Shown here: piece after piece, positions 8,136-16,181 of the stretch | How positions within the stretch are numbered: position 1 is the stretch's first letter | Layout of the letters: each line of letters opens with the position of its first letter | From: Microbulbifer elongatus | Lineage (GTDB): Bacteria > Pseudomonadota > Gammaproteobacteria > Pseudomonadales > Cellvibrionaceae | Direction of reading: 5' to 3' | Assembly (NCBI RefSeq): GCF_020524885.1 | Contig: NZ_JAIVKJ010000001.1 | Coordinates: 124,001-188,000 of the forward strand | Length of the DNA stretch: 64,000 bases | The notes under the pieces: generated by a model | Database searches by the model: none | Told to the model about the DNA's origin: nothing | The model's input: only the letters and a program-made list of their open reading frames with translations | Translations under genes and position numbers: made by a program

Positions 8136-8697
8136 GCGTACCTCATCTGCTCTCGCGAGCGAACTGCAGGGCGGCGTGCTGGTGAGGTGTTGCCACTGAA
8201 ATAGAGGGCGAACGAACCCCTGCACCATGGTGCACAGACCTGACCTGTGAATTTCCCCAAAGCGGCGCGCCGGTGTTTCCCGATTTGGCCGCGGGATGAG
8301 ACTTGCCCCTTTGCCGCGGGCGGCATCGGGGTAAGTGAGAGGCATGGTATGGTCCGCGATTGGCACCTATTACATTTAATTGGAATGACGCCGTTGGCGC
8401 ATATTTCCATTTTGGAGGCGGGCCTTCAGGCGGCGTGGGGGCGAACAGGCAAAAAAAAGCCGGCTAAGAAGCCGGCTTGAAAGATTCCAGAAGAACTGGA
8501 AATCGTGCTTTGACGAGAGAGCAACAAATGTTGACGATCTTATTTGAGAGGTAACCCTTTGAGCGTGTTGTGGGCCCGGGGTTCTGTGCAGCCGGGTAAG
8601 CGTGCGCCAATTTTTGCCCGCTGCGGCTGTGGGCGGGCCGGGTTTACCCGGACGCTCTCAAAAGTCGTCGAATCTTTTCATCCAATGGCGGCAGTCG
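8136..8697. other. 562-base intergenic region with terminator and a long potential stem
   Basis: No convincing coding region. The left part should hold the promoter of the L,D-transpeptidase gene. 8451-8478 is the glucosidase terminator. 8592-8651 can fold into a long stem (CCGGGTAA pairing with TTACCCGG, with an inner GCCC/GGGC pair) just after the glucosidase stop; it may be a 3' UTR structure. Confidence 0.4.
8451..8478 (-). terminator. Rho-independent terminator for the alpha-glucosidase gene
   Basis: Stem AAGCCGGC/GCCGGCTT with a 6-base loop. On the minus strand the stem is followed by a run of eight T. It lies about 220 bases after the glucosidase stop, so the transcript would have a long 3' UTR. 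Confidence 0.7.
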
Positions 8698-10350
8698 TTA
8701 CTTCCGCAGAAGGACGCGCGCGCCGGCAACCGGCAGATCCACGGTGGCGCCGGAGACGCTACCGGTAAACTCCGCCGGAGTAATATCTTCGGCGCCGACA
8801 AAGGCTTCAGGCAAAACGTGGCTTGCCGCTTCGTTGCCCAGGTTCAGTACCACAAAATAGCTTTCATCCGCGCTGGTGCGCTCGAATACCAGCAGGTCGT
8901 TGCCGGTATCGATAATCTCTTGTTCGGCGGTCGCCAGTACTGGCGCCAGCTCTGCATGCCATTTCAGCAGGGCACGGAAGCGGTTCAGCATGGAGTGCTG
9001 GTCGTCTTCCTGCAGGGACACGGCCAGGTGGTAGTGTTCCTCTGCTACTGGCAGCCAGGGTTTCACCTTGGAGAAACCCGCATTGATCTCGCCGCCGTTG
9101 AACCAGGGCATAGGGGTGCGACAGCCATCGCGACCCTTGAACTCCGGCCACAGGTTGATGCCGTAGGGGTCCTGCAGGTCCTCAAACGCCACGTCCGCTT
9201 CCGGCAGCCCAAGTTCCTCACCCTGATACAGGCACACACTGCCGCGCAGCATCAGCTGCATCAGCAGGAACAGCGGAGCGCGGGCCATGGATGCTTCCGC
9301 ATCGAAACCCTTGTTCCAGCGGGTGAATGAGCGCGGCACATCGTGGTTGGAGATGGACCAGCAAGGCCAGCCTTCTTCGGTCACCCGGCGGTTTTTCTCC
9401 AGGGTGTCGCGCAGGAACTGCGCGCTGCAGTCTTCCGACAGCAGGTCGAAGGAGTACGCCATATGCAGGCGATGCTCGGTGGTGTAATCGGCCATGATCT
9501 TGTGGGTGTTGTCATCGCCCACTTCACCCACGGTGGTAGAACCGGGGTATTCGTCCATCAGTTCACGTACGCGCTGCAGGAACACCAGGTTTTCCGGCTG
9601 CGACTTGTCGTGAATGTGCCACTGGTACTCGTAGCTGTTTACCGGCGGCAGGCCGTTCTTGTCCAGCTTCACCGGGCGCGGTGGATTGTCCTGCAGGGAG
9701 CGGTTGTGGAACGCGTGGTTAATGGCATCCAGGCGGAATCCATCAACACCACGTTCCAGCCAGAAGCGCAGGTCGGCGAGCAGCTGCTCCTGAACTTCCG
9801 GATTGTGCAGGTTCAGGTCCGGCTGCTCCTTCAGGAAGTTGGTCAGGTAGTACTGGCGGCGACGGGTGCACCAACGCCAGGCGCTGCCACCGAAGTTGGA
9901 CATCCAGTTGTTGGGGGCGGAGCCGTCTTCTTTGGCATCGGCCCATACGTACCAGTCGGCCTTGGCATTGTCGCGGCTCTGGCGGCTCTCCTCGAACCAG
10001 GGGTGCAGGTCGGAGGTATGGCTCAGGATCTGGTCGATGATCACCTTGATGCCACGCTCGTGGGCACCCTCGATCACGCGATCAAAGTCCTCAAGGTTGC
10101 CGAAAATTGGGTCAACGTCCCGGTAATCGGACACGTCGTAGCCGAAATCAACCATCGGGGACTTGAAGAAGGGAGAGATCCAGATAGCGTCCACACCAAT
10201 GGATTTCACGTAATCGAGCTTCTGGCAGATGCCCTGCAGATCGCCGATTCCGTCGCCATTGGCGTCACAAAAGCTGCGGGGATAAATCTGGTAGATAACG
10301 CTGTTGCGCCACCATTCCCCGTTGTGATTGCTGTTGGGATTACCGCTCAT
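8698..10350 (-). CDS. GH13 alpha-glucosidase (GH13_23-like)
   Basis: 550 residues, usual length for the family. It starts with the GH13 strand W-W-R-N-S-V-I-Y-Q-I-Y-P-R-S-F. Conserved regions follow in order: D-x-I-L-S-H-T-S at 106-113, G-F-R-L-D-A-I-N with nucleophile Asp208, T-V-G-E-V-G-D-D with acid/base Glu276, and S-N-H-D-V-P-R with Asp337. The V-G-E-V-G-D-D sequence points to exo-acting alpha-glucosidases (EC 3.2.1.20) on maltose and maltodextrins rather than endo-amylases. No signal peptide, so cytoplasmic. A MalT-box-like sequence lies upstream and malT is 6 kb away, suggesting induction by maltodextrins. An oligo-1,6-glucosidase is the alternative. Confidence 0.9.
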   Translation of the reverse strand: MSGNPNSNHNGEWWRNSVIYQIYPRSFCDANGDGIGDLQGICQKLDYVKSIGVDAIWISPFFKSPMVDFGYDVSDYRDVDPIFGNLEDFDRVIEGAHERGIKVIIDQILSHTSDLHPWFEESRQSRDNAKADWYVWADAKEDGSAPNNWMSNFGGSAWRWCTRRRQYYLTNFLKEQPDLNLHNPEVQEQLLADLRFWLERGVDGFRLDAINHAFHNRSLQDNPPRPVKLDKNGLPPVNSYEYQWHIHDKSQPENLVFLQRVRELMDEYPGSTTVGEVGDDNTHKIMADYTTEHRLHMAYSFDLLSEDCSAQFLRDTLEKNRRVTEEGWPCWSISNHDVPRSFTRWNKGFDAEASMARAPLFLLMQLMLRGSVCLYQGEELGLPEADVAFEDLQDPYGINLWPEFKGRDGCRTPMPWFNGGEINAGFSKVKPWLPVAEEHYHLAVSLQEDDQHSMLNRFRALLKWHAELAPVLATAEQEIIDTGNDLLVFERTSADESYFVVLNLGNEAASHVLPEAFVGAEDITPAEFTGSVSGATVDLPVAGARVLLRK

Positions 10351-10416
10351 GCCTTGGGTCCATTTAGGAATACTTTATTAGGTTAGGGTCAGTATGGCGG
10401 TGCAGAAGCTGACTTT

Positions 10417-10426
10417 CCTCCTCCCT
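10417..10426 (-). promoter_or_regulatory. MalT-box-like site upstream of the alpha-glucosidase
   Basis: The minus strand reads AGGGAGGAGG, nine of ten matches to the E. coli MalT box GGGGA(T/G)GAGG, 67 bases upstream of the glucosidase start. A second GGATGA core lies on the same strand near 10496-10501. The match is seen; regulation is inferred from malT in the window. The rest of 10351-10549 holds purine-rich runs and no gene. Confidence 0.5.
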
Positions 10427-10549
10427 GAATGGGGGGGAGGGGGCATGGAGCGCGGCTTAAAACCAAGGTGTGACCGATCATTCATGGTTCTGCTCATCCG
10501 CTCACGGGTGGGGGGCAGGGGGGATAACGAGGTTCCCGGTCAGCCCGCA

Positions 10550-10986
10550 AAGGTGGTACTGACGTGCACGCAATAATCCTTGAAGCGGATATTAGCGCTC
10601 TTTAAGATTCGGGGCACTTTCAGATGGATTTGAAATAGTGCAAGGAATCGCATGAGTACCCCACACAGCCCTCCCCAAGTCTCTCCCCAAAACTATCCGT
10701 TGATTGCTGGCCAGCACGCTGGCAAGCCCATCAGTTGCGTCCCCGAACTGAAGCCAGTCTACGACCGCCTGCAACAGGCCGCGCAGCGCAATCACCACTG
10801 GGCGCGCATCGCGATAAAAGAGCTGAACGCGCTCTCCACCGGCATGTTGGGTAAAAACAATGTGTATGTGCGACCGGGTGAGCGCCAGCGTGGTTGTGGC
10901 AGTGAAAAGTACTATGTGTTTTTACCTGGGCTGAAAGCTACGGTGGTGCGCTGGATCAAATCACCAGTTTTGTATTACTGAGCTGG
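10550..10986 (+). repeat. 5' constant repeat of the A/B cassettes, copy 1
   Basis: About 435 bases nearly identical to 13962-14397. It covers a promoter, the leader and the first ~112 codons of the A gene. Identity stops abruptly in the codons after G-A-G-C-T-G. Copy 1 carries a one-base insertion near its end. Confidence 0.9.
10580..10608 (+). promoter_or_regulatory. Putative sigma70 promoter of cassette 1
   Basis: TTGAAG and TAAGAT hexamers with a 17-base spacer, ending 43 bases before the A1 start codon. The same element is present at 13992-14020 before A3. Confidence 0.5.
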
Positions 10987-11843
10987 AATTGGATGATCAT
11001 TACTACGATTTGACGGCGCCGGGTCAAGACACTACCCGGATGGGCCTATATCGGGCTTCTATCGATCCCGTGAGAAGCGAATGGAAAGCGGTATATGTTG
11101 CGGATGGAAAAGTTGCTGCGCAGCAGGGTCGCTTGGTCGCAGTCGCTGATGGTAAGTTCAATCAGATATCTGATGCATTGAGAGAAACAATGCCCAGAAC
11201 AGTGAAGCATTTAGGTGTAGGGGCCGCTCACGTCTCTGATAGTGGAGCGGATTTGCATTTCACCCCCGGGAGGGAACCGCTGGGCGGTGGACTTCTGTGC
11301 TACAACCCTCTGAAGGTAGAAAATAGTCGCGCTTCAGCGCTTTTATTGGCAGCCTCAATGGAATCTTCACGAGACGTCAAAGGGGTAGTTTGGGCGGCAG
11401 ATTTCGGCGGGTCTGCTGTGCTGACTCAGGCAATGCAAATATTGGCAGATAAGGGCATTAGCCTAAAAGGCCATACAGTTTATTTTCACAAGCCGCGCAC
11501 TTCACCGGCTAAAGCATTGCGGTTGGCTCACCAGCTGCGGATGAAATTAAATGAGCGCATTGCGGATACCGGCCTCAGTGCCCGTGGAGCGTTCAGCCAG
11601 TTCAGTGTCGCGGGTATTCGACTGAACAATAAAAGCGATCCTTATAGCAAAGACTATCATGCGGAAGCATGGCTGAACGGGGGGCTCAAGGTCGCTGCCC
11701 CAGCAGGTTTTTTGGCTGCCGTAATTGGTGGACAAGCAGGGCTGGTTGTGGGAGGCATAGCCACTGCGATTGGTGGCGCTGGTGTGGTGCACGCACTGGG
11801 TAAAAGCGCCGCAGAAAGCTTTGGTTATAAATTCAAACGTTGA
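10652..11843 (+). pseudogene. A1: frameshifted copy of the cassette A protein
   Basis: The frame opened at 10652 (AAGGA ribosome site) is nearly identical to A3 through residue 102, then ends at 10981 after an extra A in the codons following W-I. The remainder continues in the +1 frame to 11843 and aligns along its length with A3. It shares D-L-H-F-T-P-G, A-D-F-G-G-S-A-V-L-T-Q-A-M-Q-I-L, the P-R-T-S-P region, and a glycine-rich hydrophobic segment near the end. Removing one base would restore a ~396-residue protein, close to A3 (395). Near the insertion there is also a substitution relative to A3, so a simple homopolymer sequencing slip is not the only explanation. It is either a true pseudogene or a sequence error. 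See A3 for protein features. Confidence 0.75.
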
Positions 11844-11851
11844 GGTGTGCT

Positions 11852-12754
11852 ATGCGTAATATATTCAAATATCCTCCGCTAGAATGGCTGCGCCGAGATG
11901 AGCCTTGTATTCCCAATGGGCCATCTTTTTCTGGTTCACCAAAAACCATTTTAACTCTTGCGGGAAATCGCTTGCATTTTCAGGCACCGAAACATAAACC
12001 TCTGCGCCGATCTGTGGAGCAGGTCCGAACGGCACCGGGTAACGATGTCTTGGCTGAACCGCACTTGAGCCGATATGGGCAGGGGGTTATGTCGGACTCT
12101 CATTGGGGGGGGAGCTGCCTTGTGCATCGTTTATGGGCCTTCTTCGGTCCGTGGATGAGCGGGTGTAAGGGGGAGCTGAATTTCAGTGTCGGTGTGGTTG
12201 GCAGATTTGAGGAGAGCAGCTTCGATAGTCTGTCTTTTCTTAATCCCAAGGCCTTTGAAGTGGTTCTGATGCGCTATCTGAATGATCGGTATGGACATCA
12301 CAACTTGGAAAATGAACTTGCCCATATTCCACGATTTCGCGGTCCGGTAGATTGGCAGGCCCATACTCATCTCCCAGTGCCTAGCGCTAGCTTTAAAATC
12401 AGTCGTGGAGCAAACCCTGAGAAGTTAGTTCATCCTGAATATCTTTTTGTGTTCCCGGTCGCTGATGAATACTTTGTTGAAGTTTGTTTTGAGTTGGAAG
12501 TTTATAGTTTCGATACTGAACATCGCCCAACTTTTGACACTTCCCCGCTTCAGGATTTGCGTGAGAAGATTTTCAAAAGCATCACCCTGGAACTGGGCCC
12601 CGAAACCCAAGCACGCGTCGACGCGATAAAAAAAGAAGTCGGCAATATGCAGCTGAGCAAAGAGTTTGCACCGCTGAAATGGCCCACCAACATCTACCCT
12701 CCTGAGCCATTCGAAGTTCCAAAACTGCAAAAGTCCCTGAATGCCGCTTGTTAA
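11852..12754 (+). CDS. B1: cassette B protein, unknown function
   Basis: 300 residues from the ATG at 11852, chosen because all three B proteins then start M-R-N-[IYL] and a GAGG ribosome site precedes it; an upstream TTG is less likely. Not recognised. Landmarks shared with B2 and B3 are K-Y-P-P near residue 6, F-[FY]-G-P-W-M-[ST]-G-C-K-G-E-L near the middle, a D-R-Y-G-H motif, P-V-P-S-A-S-F-K, and a C-terminal block of about 50 residues almost identical in all copies (K-K-E-V-G-N-M-Q-L-S-K-E-F-A-P-L-K-W-P). No signal peptide or clear membrane helix. It starts eight bases after the A1 stop, so A and B are probably a translational unit. Its 3' end lacks the terminator hairpin found after B3. 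Confidence 0.75.
   Translation: MRNIFKYPPLEWLRRDEPCIPNGPSFSGSPKTILTLAGNRLHFQAPKHKPLRRSVEQVRTAPGNDVLAEPHLSRYGQGVMSDSHWGGSCLVHRLWAFFGPWMSGCKGELNFSVGVVGRFEESSFDSLSFLNPKAFEVVLMRYLNDRYGHHNLENELAHIPRFRGPVDWQAHTHLPVPSASFKISRGANPEKLVHPEYLFVFPVADEYFVEVCFELEVYSFDTEHRPTFDTSPLQDLREKIFKSITLELGPETQARVDAIKKEVGNMQLSKEFAPLKWPTNIYPPEPFEVPKLQKSLNAAC
12614..12754 (+). repeat. 3' constant repeat of the A/B cassettes, copy 1
   Basis: Encodes the conserved C-terminus of B1. It is nearly identical over about 100 bases to 13756-13902 and 16026-16173. The last bases and the stop-codon hairpin have diverged in this copy. Confidence 0.8.
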
Positions 12755-12797
12755 AGCCATTCTCAGCTGGATTGCGCGCATATCGGTGATGGAGCGG

Positions 12798-12980
12798 AGG
12801 GCTAGCAGCAGGTTCACGGGGCGCTGTTGCTGTATGCACACCAATCGGCGTGGCTGCTGCATTGGCTGGGGAAGCAGTTGGCGTATGGGAGGGAACGCGA
12901 CCGTAATTGGTAGTTCTGGTGTGGTCTACTCAGTAGGCCAGAGTGTGGCGCAGGATTTACGTCGCCGCTTTAAATTTTAA
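12798..12980 (+). pseudogene. A2 remnant: degraded 3' end of a cassette A gene
   Basis: Between B1 and B2, conceptual translation gives G-A-V-A-V-C-T-P-I-G-V-A-A-A-L-A-G in one frame. After a shift it gives S-S-G-V-V-Y-S-V-G-Q-S-V-A-Q-D-L-R-R-R-F-K-F followed by a stop. These match the glycine-rich C-terminus of A3 (T-P-I-G-I-G-A-A-L-I-G; Y-A-I-G-Q-S-V-A-Q-D-L-R-R-R-F-K-L). The rest of the gene, including promoter and constant 5' part, is missing. The stop lies ten bases before B2, the same spacing as A3-B3. It is the scar of a deletion that removed most of a third A gene. Confidence 0.8.
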
Positions 12981-12990
12981 AGGGGCGGGT

Positions 12991-13896
12991 ATGCGAAATT
13001 ACTTGAAGTATCCACCTATTGAGTTGCGGTCTAGTAATGAATATTGCCTTCCTGAGGGGCCTAGCTTTACGTTAGCCCCTCATGAGCATATTAAGTTAGA
13101 TGGTAGCCATATTCAGCTGAAAGTGCCTCGTCATAGTCCTCGTCGCTCATCGGTTAGGGGGGAAAATGTACCTTTTGGGCACGACGTTCTGACTGATAAT
13201 GAATTAGCGCATTATCCACTTCGCGTAATGGCTAATGATTGCTGGGGAAGCATTGGGTTACTTGGCAGAATGTGGGCTTTTTATGGGCCTTGGATGACAG
13301 GCTGCAAAGGTGAGCTAAGCCTTAGTGTGTCGGTAGTGGGGCGTTTTGATGAGTTTTCTTTTGAAAATATATCTTTTTTTAACCCCAAGGCATTTGAAAC
13401 TGTATTAGTACGTTACCTGAATGACCGCTATGGTCATAAGAATTGGGAAGATGATATGGCTCATGTCCCCCGTTATCACGGCCCCGCGGACTGGCATGGT
13501 CACTCCCATCTCCCTGTTCCCAGTGCAAGTTTCAAAGTTTATAGGCGAGGTGAGGGTTTGGGTGATCTTGCGCTTCCTGATCAGTTGTTTGTTTTTCCGG
13601 TTACCGATAAACACTTCGTGGAAGTCTGTTTCGTCCAGGAGTACTACAGTTGTGACGAAACGGGCAATGTCGCCTTCGACATTAGCCCGATGCAGGAGCT
13701 GCAAGACAACATCTTTAATAGCATCACCTTAGAGCTTGGCTCTAAAGCTCAGGCGCGCGTCGACGCGATAAAAAAAGAAGTCGGCAATATGCAACTGAGT
13801 AAAGAATTCGCACCGCTGAAATGGCCCATTAACATCTATCCCCCTGGGCCATCCGAAGCTCCAGAAATGCAAAAGTCCCTGAAAGCCGGTTGTTAA
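12991..13896 (+). CDS. B2: cassette B protein, unknown function (partner A gene lost)
   Basis: 301 residues from the ATG at 12991 (AGGGGCGGG upstream). The start matches B1 and B3 (M-R-N-Y-L-K-Y-P-P). It shares with its paralogues F-Y-G-P-W-M-T-G-C-K-G-E-L, D-R-Y-G-H-K-N-W-E, H-V-P-R-Y-H-G-P and L-P-V-P-S-A-S-F-K, and an almost identical C-terminus. B2 and B3 are closer to each other than to B1. No catalytic motif is recognised; probably a soluble cytoplasmic protein. Its own A gene is only a stub, so without a remaining upstream promoter B2 would depend on read-through from cassette 1. The stop-codon hairpin seen after B3 is present but its T-run is interrupted, so termination should be weak. 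Confidence 0.75.
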   Translation: MRNYLKYPPIELRSSNEYCLPEGPSFTLAPHEHIKLDGSHIQLKVPRHSPRRSSVRGENVPFGHDVLTDNELAHYPLRVMANDCWGSIGLLGRMWAFYGPWMTGCKGELSLSVSVVGRFDEFSFENISFFNPKAFETVLVRYLNDRYGHKNWEDDMAHVPRYHGPADWHGHSHLPVPSASFKVYRRGEGLGDLALPDQLFVFPVTDKHFVEVCFVQEYYSCDETGNVAFDISPMQELQDNIFNSITLELGSKAQARVDAIKKEVGNMQLSKEFAPLKWPINIYPPGPSEAPEMQKSLKAGC

Positions 13897-13902
13897 AACC
13901 GG
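13756..13902 (+). repeat. 3' constant repeat of the A/B cassettes, copy 2
   Basis: Nearly identical to 16026-16173, including the terminator stem that spans the stop codon, but the stem is followed by GCATTACC rather than a T-run. Confidence 0.85.
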
Positions 13903-13961
13903 CATTACCGGTTTGCGCGCGAGTCGGACGCTGAGCAGGGGCGGGCCCTAGTCTCCCTGCC

Positions 13962-14397
13962 AAGGTGGTACTGACGTGCACGCAATAATCCTTGAAGCGG
14001 ATATTAGCGCTCTTTAAGATTCGGGGCACTTTCAGATGGATTTGAAATAGTGCAAGGAATCGCATGAGTACCCCACATAGCCCTCCCCAAGTCTCTCCCC
14101 AGAACTATCCGTTGATTGCTGGCCAGCACGCTGGCAAGCCCATCAGTTGCGTCCCCGAACTGAAGCCAATCTACGACCGCCTGCAACAGGCCGCCCAGCG
14201 CAATCACCATTGGGCGCGCATCGCGATAAAAGAGCTGAACGCGCTCTCCACCGGCATGTTGGGTAAAAACAATGTGTATGTGCGACCGGGTGAGCGCCAG
14301 CGTGGTTGTGGCAGTGAAAAGTACTATGTGTTTTTACCTGGGCTGAAAGCTACGGTGGTGCGCTGGATCAATGACCAGTTTTGTATTACTGAGCTGG
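13962..14397 (+). repeat. 5' constant repeat of the A/B cassettes, copy 2
   Basis: Nearly identical to 10550-10986, covering the promoter, the leader and about 111 codons of A3. The in-frame version of the sequence is in this copy. Confidence 0.9.
13992..14020 (+). promoter_or_regulatory. Putative sigma70 promoter of cassette 3
   Basis: TTGAAG, 17 bases, TAAGAT, 43 bases before the A3 start codon; identical to the cassette 1 element. Confidence 0.5.
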
Positions 14398-15251
14398 TGA
14401 TGGACGATAATTATTATCGAGTGGACGAGCAAGCAAAGGAGAGAGTTCGCTTAGGGACATATCGGGCAACACTTGCAGCAAACAAAGGTGTTTGGCGAAC
14501 AGAGTACACTGGAAGTGGGCAAATAAAGCCTGTTTCAGGGCGTCTAGTAACCATCGCTGATTCACATTACGAAACTGCAGATGATGCTGCGAACTACAGT
14601 ATTAGTGGGGCGATGACGTTCTTGGGGAAGAATACGGCACCAGTAAGAAATGAAGGATGCGACCTCCACTTCACGCCTGGTAAAAGACGCCTAGGAAATC
14701 TTGTTAGCTATAACCCTCTTTCCATAAATTCTAGTCGTTCATCAGCTGTTCACTTGGCTGCAACCATGGAGCGAGCTCGAAAAATTGACTCTGTCGCTTG
14801 GGTGGCGGACTTTGGGGGCTCTGCGGTGCTAACTCAGGCGATGCAAATATTGGTCGACAAGGGTGTTACCTTGGAGCGGCACACTGTTTATTTCTATCGT
14901 CCCCGAACTTCTCCGGGAAAAGCATTAAAGCTTGCCCATCAGCTTAAGCTCGGTGTGAACGAGAAGTTTGCTGATACTGGGCTAAGCCTTCGGGGTGGGG
15001 TAAGCCAGTTTTCTGTTGCCGGTGCGCGGATGAAAAATGAAAGTGATCCTTACGGGCGCGATCAACATGCTATGGCGTGGTTTAAGGGGGCTGTATCAGT
15101 TTCGACTCCAATAGGGATTGGAGCTGCACTAATTGGCGGTCCTTCAATGGTAATCCTCGGAAGTATAGCCACAGCTATTGGTGGGGCAGGTGCCGTCTAT
15201 GCGATCGGTCAAAGTGTAGCGCAGGACCTGCGCCGAAGATTTAAACTGTGA
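14064..15251 (+). CDS. A3: cassette A protein, intact, unknown function
   Basis: 395 residues, AAGGA ribosome site. Not recognised. Residues 1-111 are the constant part, nearly identical to A1 at DNA level, with basic and aromatic stretches (V-Y-V-R-P-G-E-R-Q-R-G-C-G). Residues 112-395 are variable, roughly half identical to A1. Landmarks are D-L-H-F-T-P-G-K (200-207), W-V-A-D-F-G-G-S-A-V-L-T-Q-A-M-Q-I-L (246-263) and Y-R-P-R-T-S-P-G-K-A-L (278-288). A glycine-rich hydrophobic stretch of about 40 residues (344-383) could insert in a membrane as a helical hairpin. The basic tail is R-R-R-F-K-L. No signal peptide, so if it acts outside the cytoplasm it needs a dedicated route. The B3 start follows after nine bases. 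A constant N-terminus with a variable C-terminus recalls polymorphic effectors, but this is inference. Confidence 0.75.
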   Translation: MSTPHSPPQVSPQNYPLIAGQHAGKPISCVPELKPIYDRLQQAAQRNHHWARIAIKELNALSTGMLGKNNVYVRPGERQRGCGSEKYYVFLPGLKATVVRWINDQFCITELVMDDNYYRVDEQAKERVRLGTYRATLAANKGVWRTEYTGSGQIKPVSGRLVTIADSHYETADDAANYSISGAMTFLGKNTAPVRNEGCDLHFTPGKRRLGNLVSYNPLSINSSRSSAVHLAATMERARKIDSVAWVADFGGSAVLTQAMQILVDKGVTLERHTVYFYRPRTSPGKALKLAHQLKLGVNEKFADTGLSLRGGVSQFSVAGARMKNESDPYGRDQHAMAWFKGAVSVSTPIGIGAALIGGPSMVILGSIATAIGGAGAVYAIGQSVAQDLRRRFKL

Positions 15252-15260
15252 GTATTCAAG

Positions 15261-16166
15261 ATGCGGAATTTAATTAAGTATCCTCCCTTCGAATGGCGCA
15301 AGAGGCATGAGTATTGTACCCCGGCAGGGCCGTTTTTTGCTGGGTCTCCCGTGACGCCTCTGTATATGGCAGGTAATAGGGTGTGCGTTACTGCCCCTCG
15401 CCACAGTCCTCGCTATTCCATAGTTAAACAAACGAGAACGTACCCCGGGTATGATGTATTGAACGACTCTCCTGCGGGATTGCACACGGATTTCTCAATG
15501 CCTGGAAGGCGCTGGGGGGTCGCATGCTTGTGGGCACGTCGGTGGGCATTTTACGGCCCCTGGATGACTGGTTGTAAGGGCGAACTGCATGCTTCAATTG
15601 CGATCATTGGAAGATCGGATGAGCATCAACTGCCGGGTGTTTCCTTCTTAAACCCAAACGCATTCGAAACGGTGGTTGTGCAGTATCTGCACGATCGTTA
15701 TGGGCATGAAAATTGGGAGGGGGATATGGCTCATGTACCCCGCTATCACGGCCCTGTTGACTGGAAGCCTCACAAACACTTGCCTGTGCCAAGTGCAAGT
15801 TTCAAAATTTATAACCGAGGTGAGGATGTCAGTGATCTGGTGCTTCCAGATCAATTGTTTGTGTTCCCGATTACCGACAAGTACTTTGTTGAAGTCTGCT
15901 TTATTCAGGACCTCTACAGCCGTGATGACAAGGGTAATGTCGCCTTTGATACCAATCCGTTACAAGAACTGCAAGACAATATTTTTAACAGTATCACTCT
16001 GGAAGTGGGGCCGGAAACTAAGGCGCGCGTTGACGCGATAAAAAAAGAAGTCGGCAATATGCAGCTGAGCAAAGAGTTTGCACCGCTGAAATGGCCCATT
16101 AACATCTATCCCCCTGGGCCATCCGAAGCTCCAGAAATGCAAAAGTCCCTGAAAGCCGGTTGTTAA
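15261..16166 (+). CDS. B3: cassette B protein, unknown function
   Basis: 301 residues, paralogue of B1 and B2 with the same landmarks (K-Y-P-P-F-E-W; F-Y-G-P-W-M-T-G-C-K-G-E-L; D-R-Y-G-H-E-N-W-E; H-V-P-R-Y-H-G-P; P-V-P-S-A-S-F-K) and the constant C-terminus ending K-S-L-K-A-G-C. The N-terminal 100 residues are the most variable between copies. It starts nine bases after the A3 stop, with only a weak ribosome site, suggesting coupling to A3. Its stop codon lies inside a strong terminator hairpin, so cassette 3 ends here. Cognate partner or immunity protein of A3 is a hypothesis; no domain identifies it. Confidence 0.75.
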   Translation: MRNLIKYPPFEWRKRHEYCTPAGPFFAGSPVTPLYMAGNRVCVTAPRHSPRYSIVKQTRTYPGYDVLNDSPAGLHTDFSMPGRRWGVACLWARRWAFYGPWMTGCKGELHASIAIIGRSDEHQLPGVSFLNPNAFETVVVQYLHDRYGHENWEGDMAHVPRYHGPVDWKPHKHLPVPSASFKIYNRGEDVSDLVLPDQLFVFPITDKYFVEVCFIQDLYSRDDKGNVAFDTNPLQELQDNIFNSITLEVGPETKARVDAIKKEVGNMQLSKEFAPLKWPINIYPPGPSEAPEMQKSLKAGC

Positions 16167-16173
16167 AACCGGC
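16026..16173 (+). repeat. 3' constant repeat of the A/B cassettes, copy 3
   Basis: Same block as 12614-12754 and 13756-13902, with the terminator intact. Confidence 0.85.
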
Positions 16174-16180
16174 TTTTTTT
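16152..16180 (+). terminator. Terminator overlapping the B3 stop codon
   Basis: A 10-bp stem (AAAGCCGGTT and AACCGGCTTT) with a five-base loop containing the TAA stop of B3, followed by T-run to 16180. Confidence 0.85.
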
Positions 16181-16181
16181 A

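Noticed and set aside
8602..10386. Long plus-strand open frames opposite the alpha-glucosidase
   Set aside because: They mirror the GH13 gene, carry no ribosome sites or recognisable domains, and the minus-strand gene has all catalytic motifs.
10550..14397. A/B repeats as a transposable element
   Set aside because: No transposase, no terminal inverted repeats and no target duplication seen; repeats are direct and cover gene ends, which fits gene duplication and conversion better.
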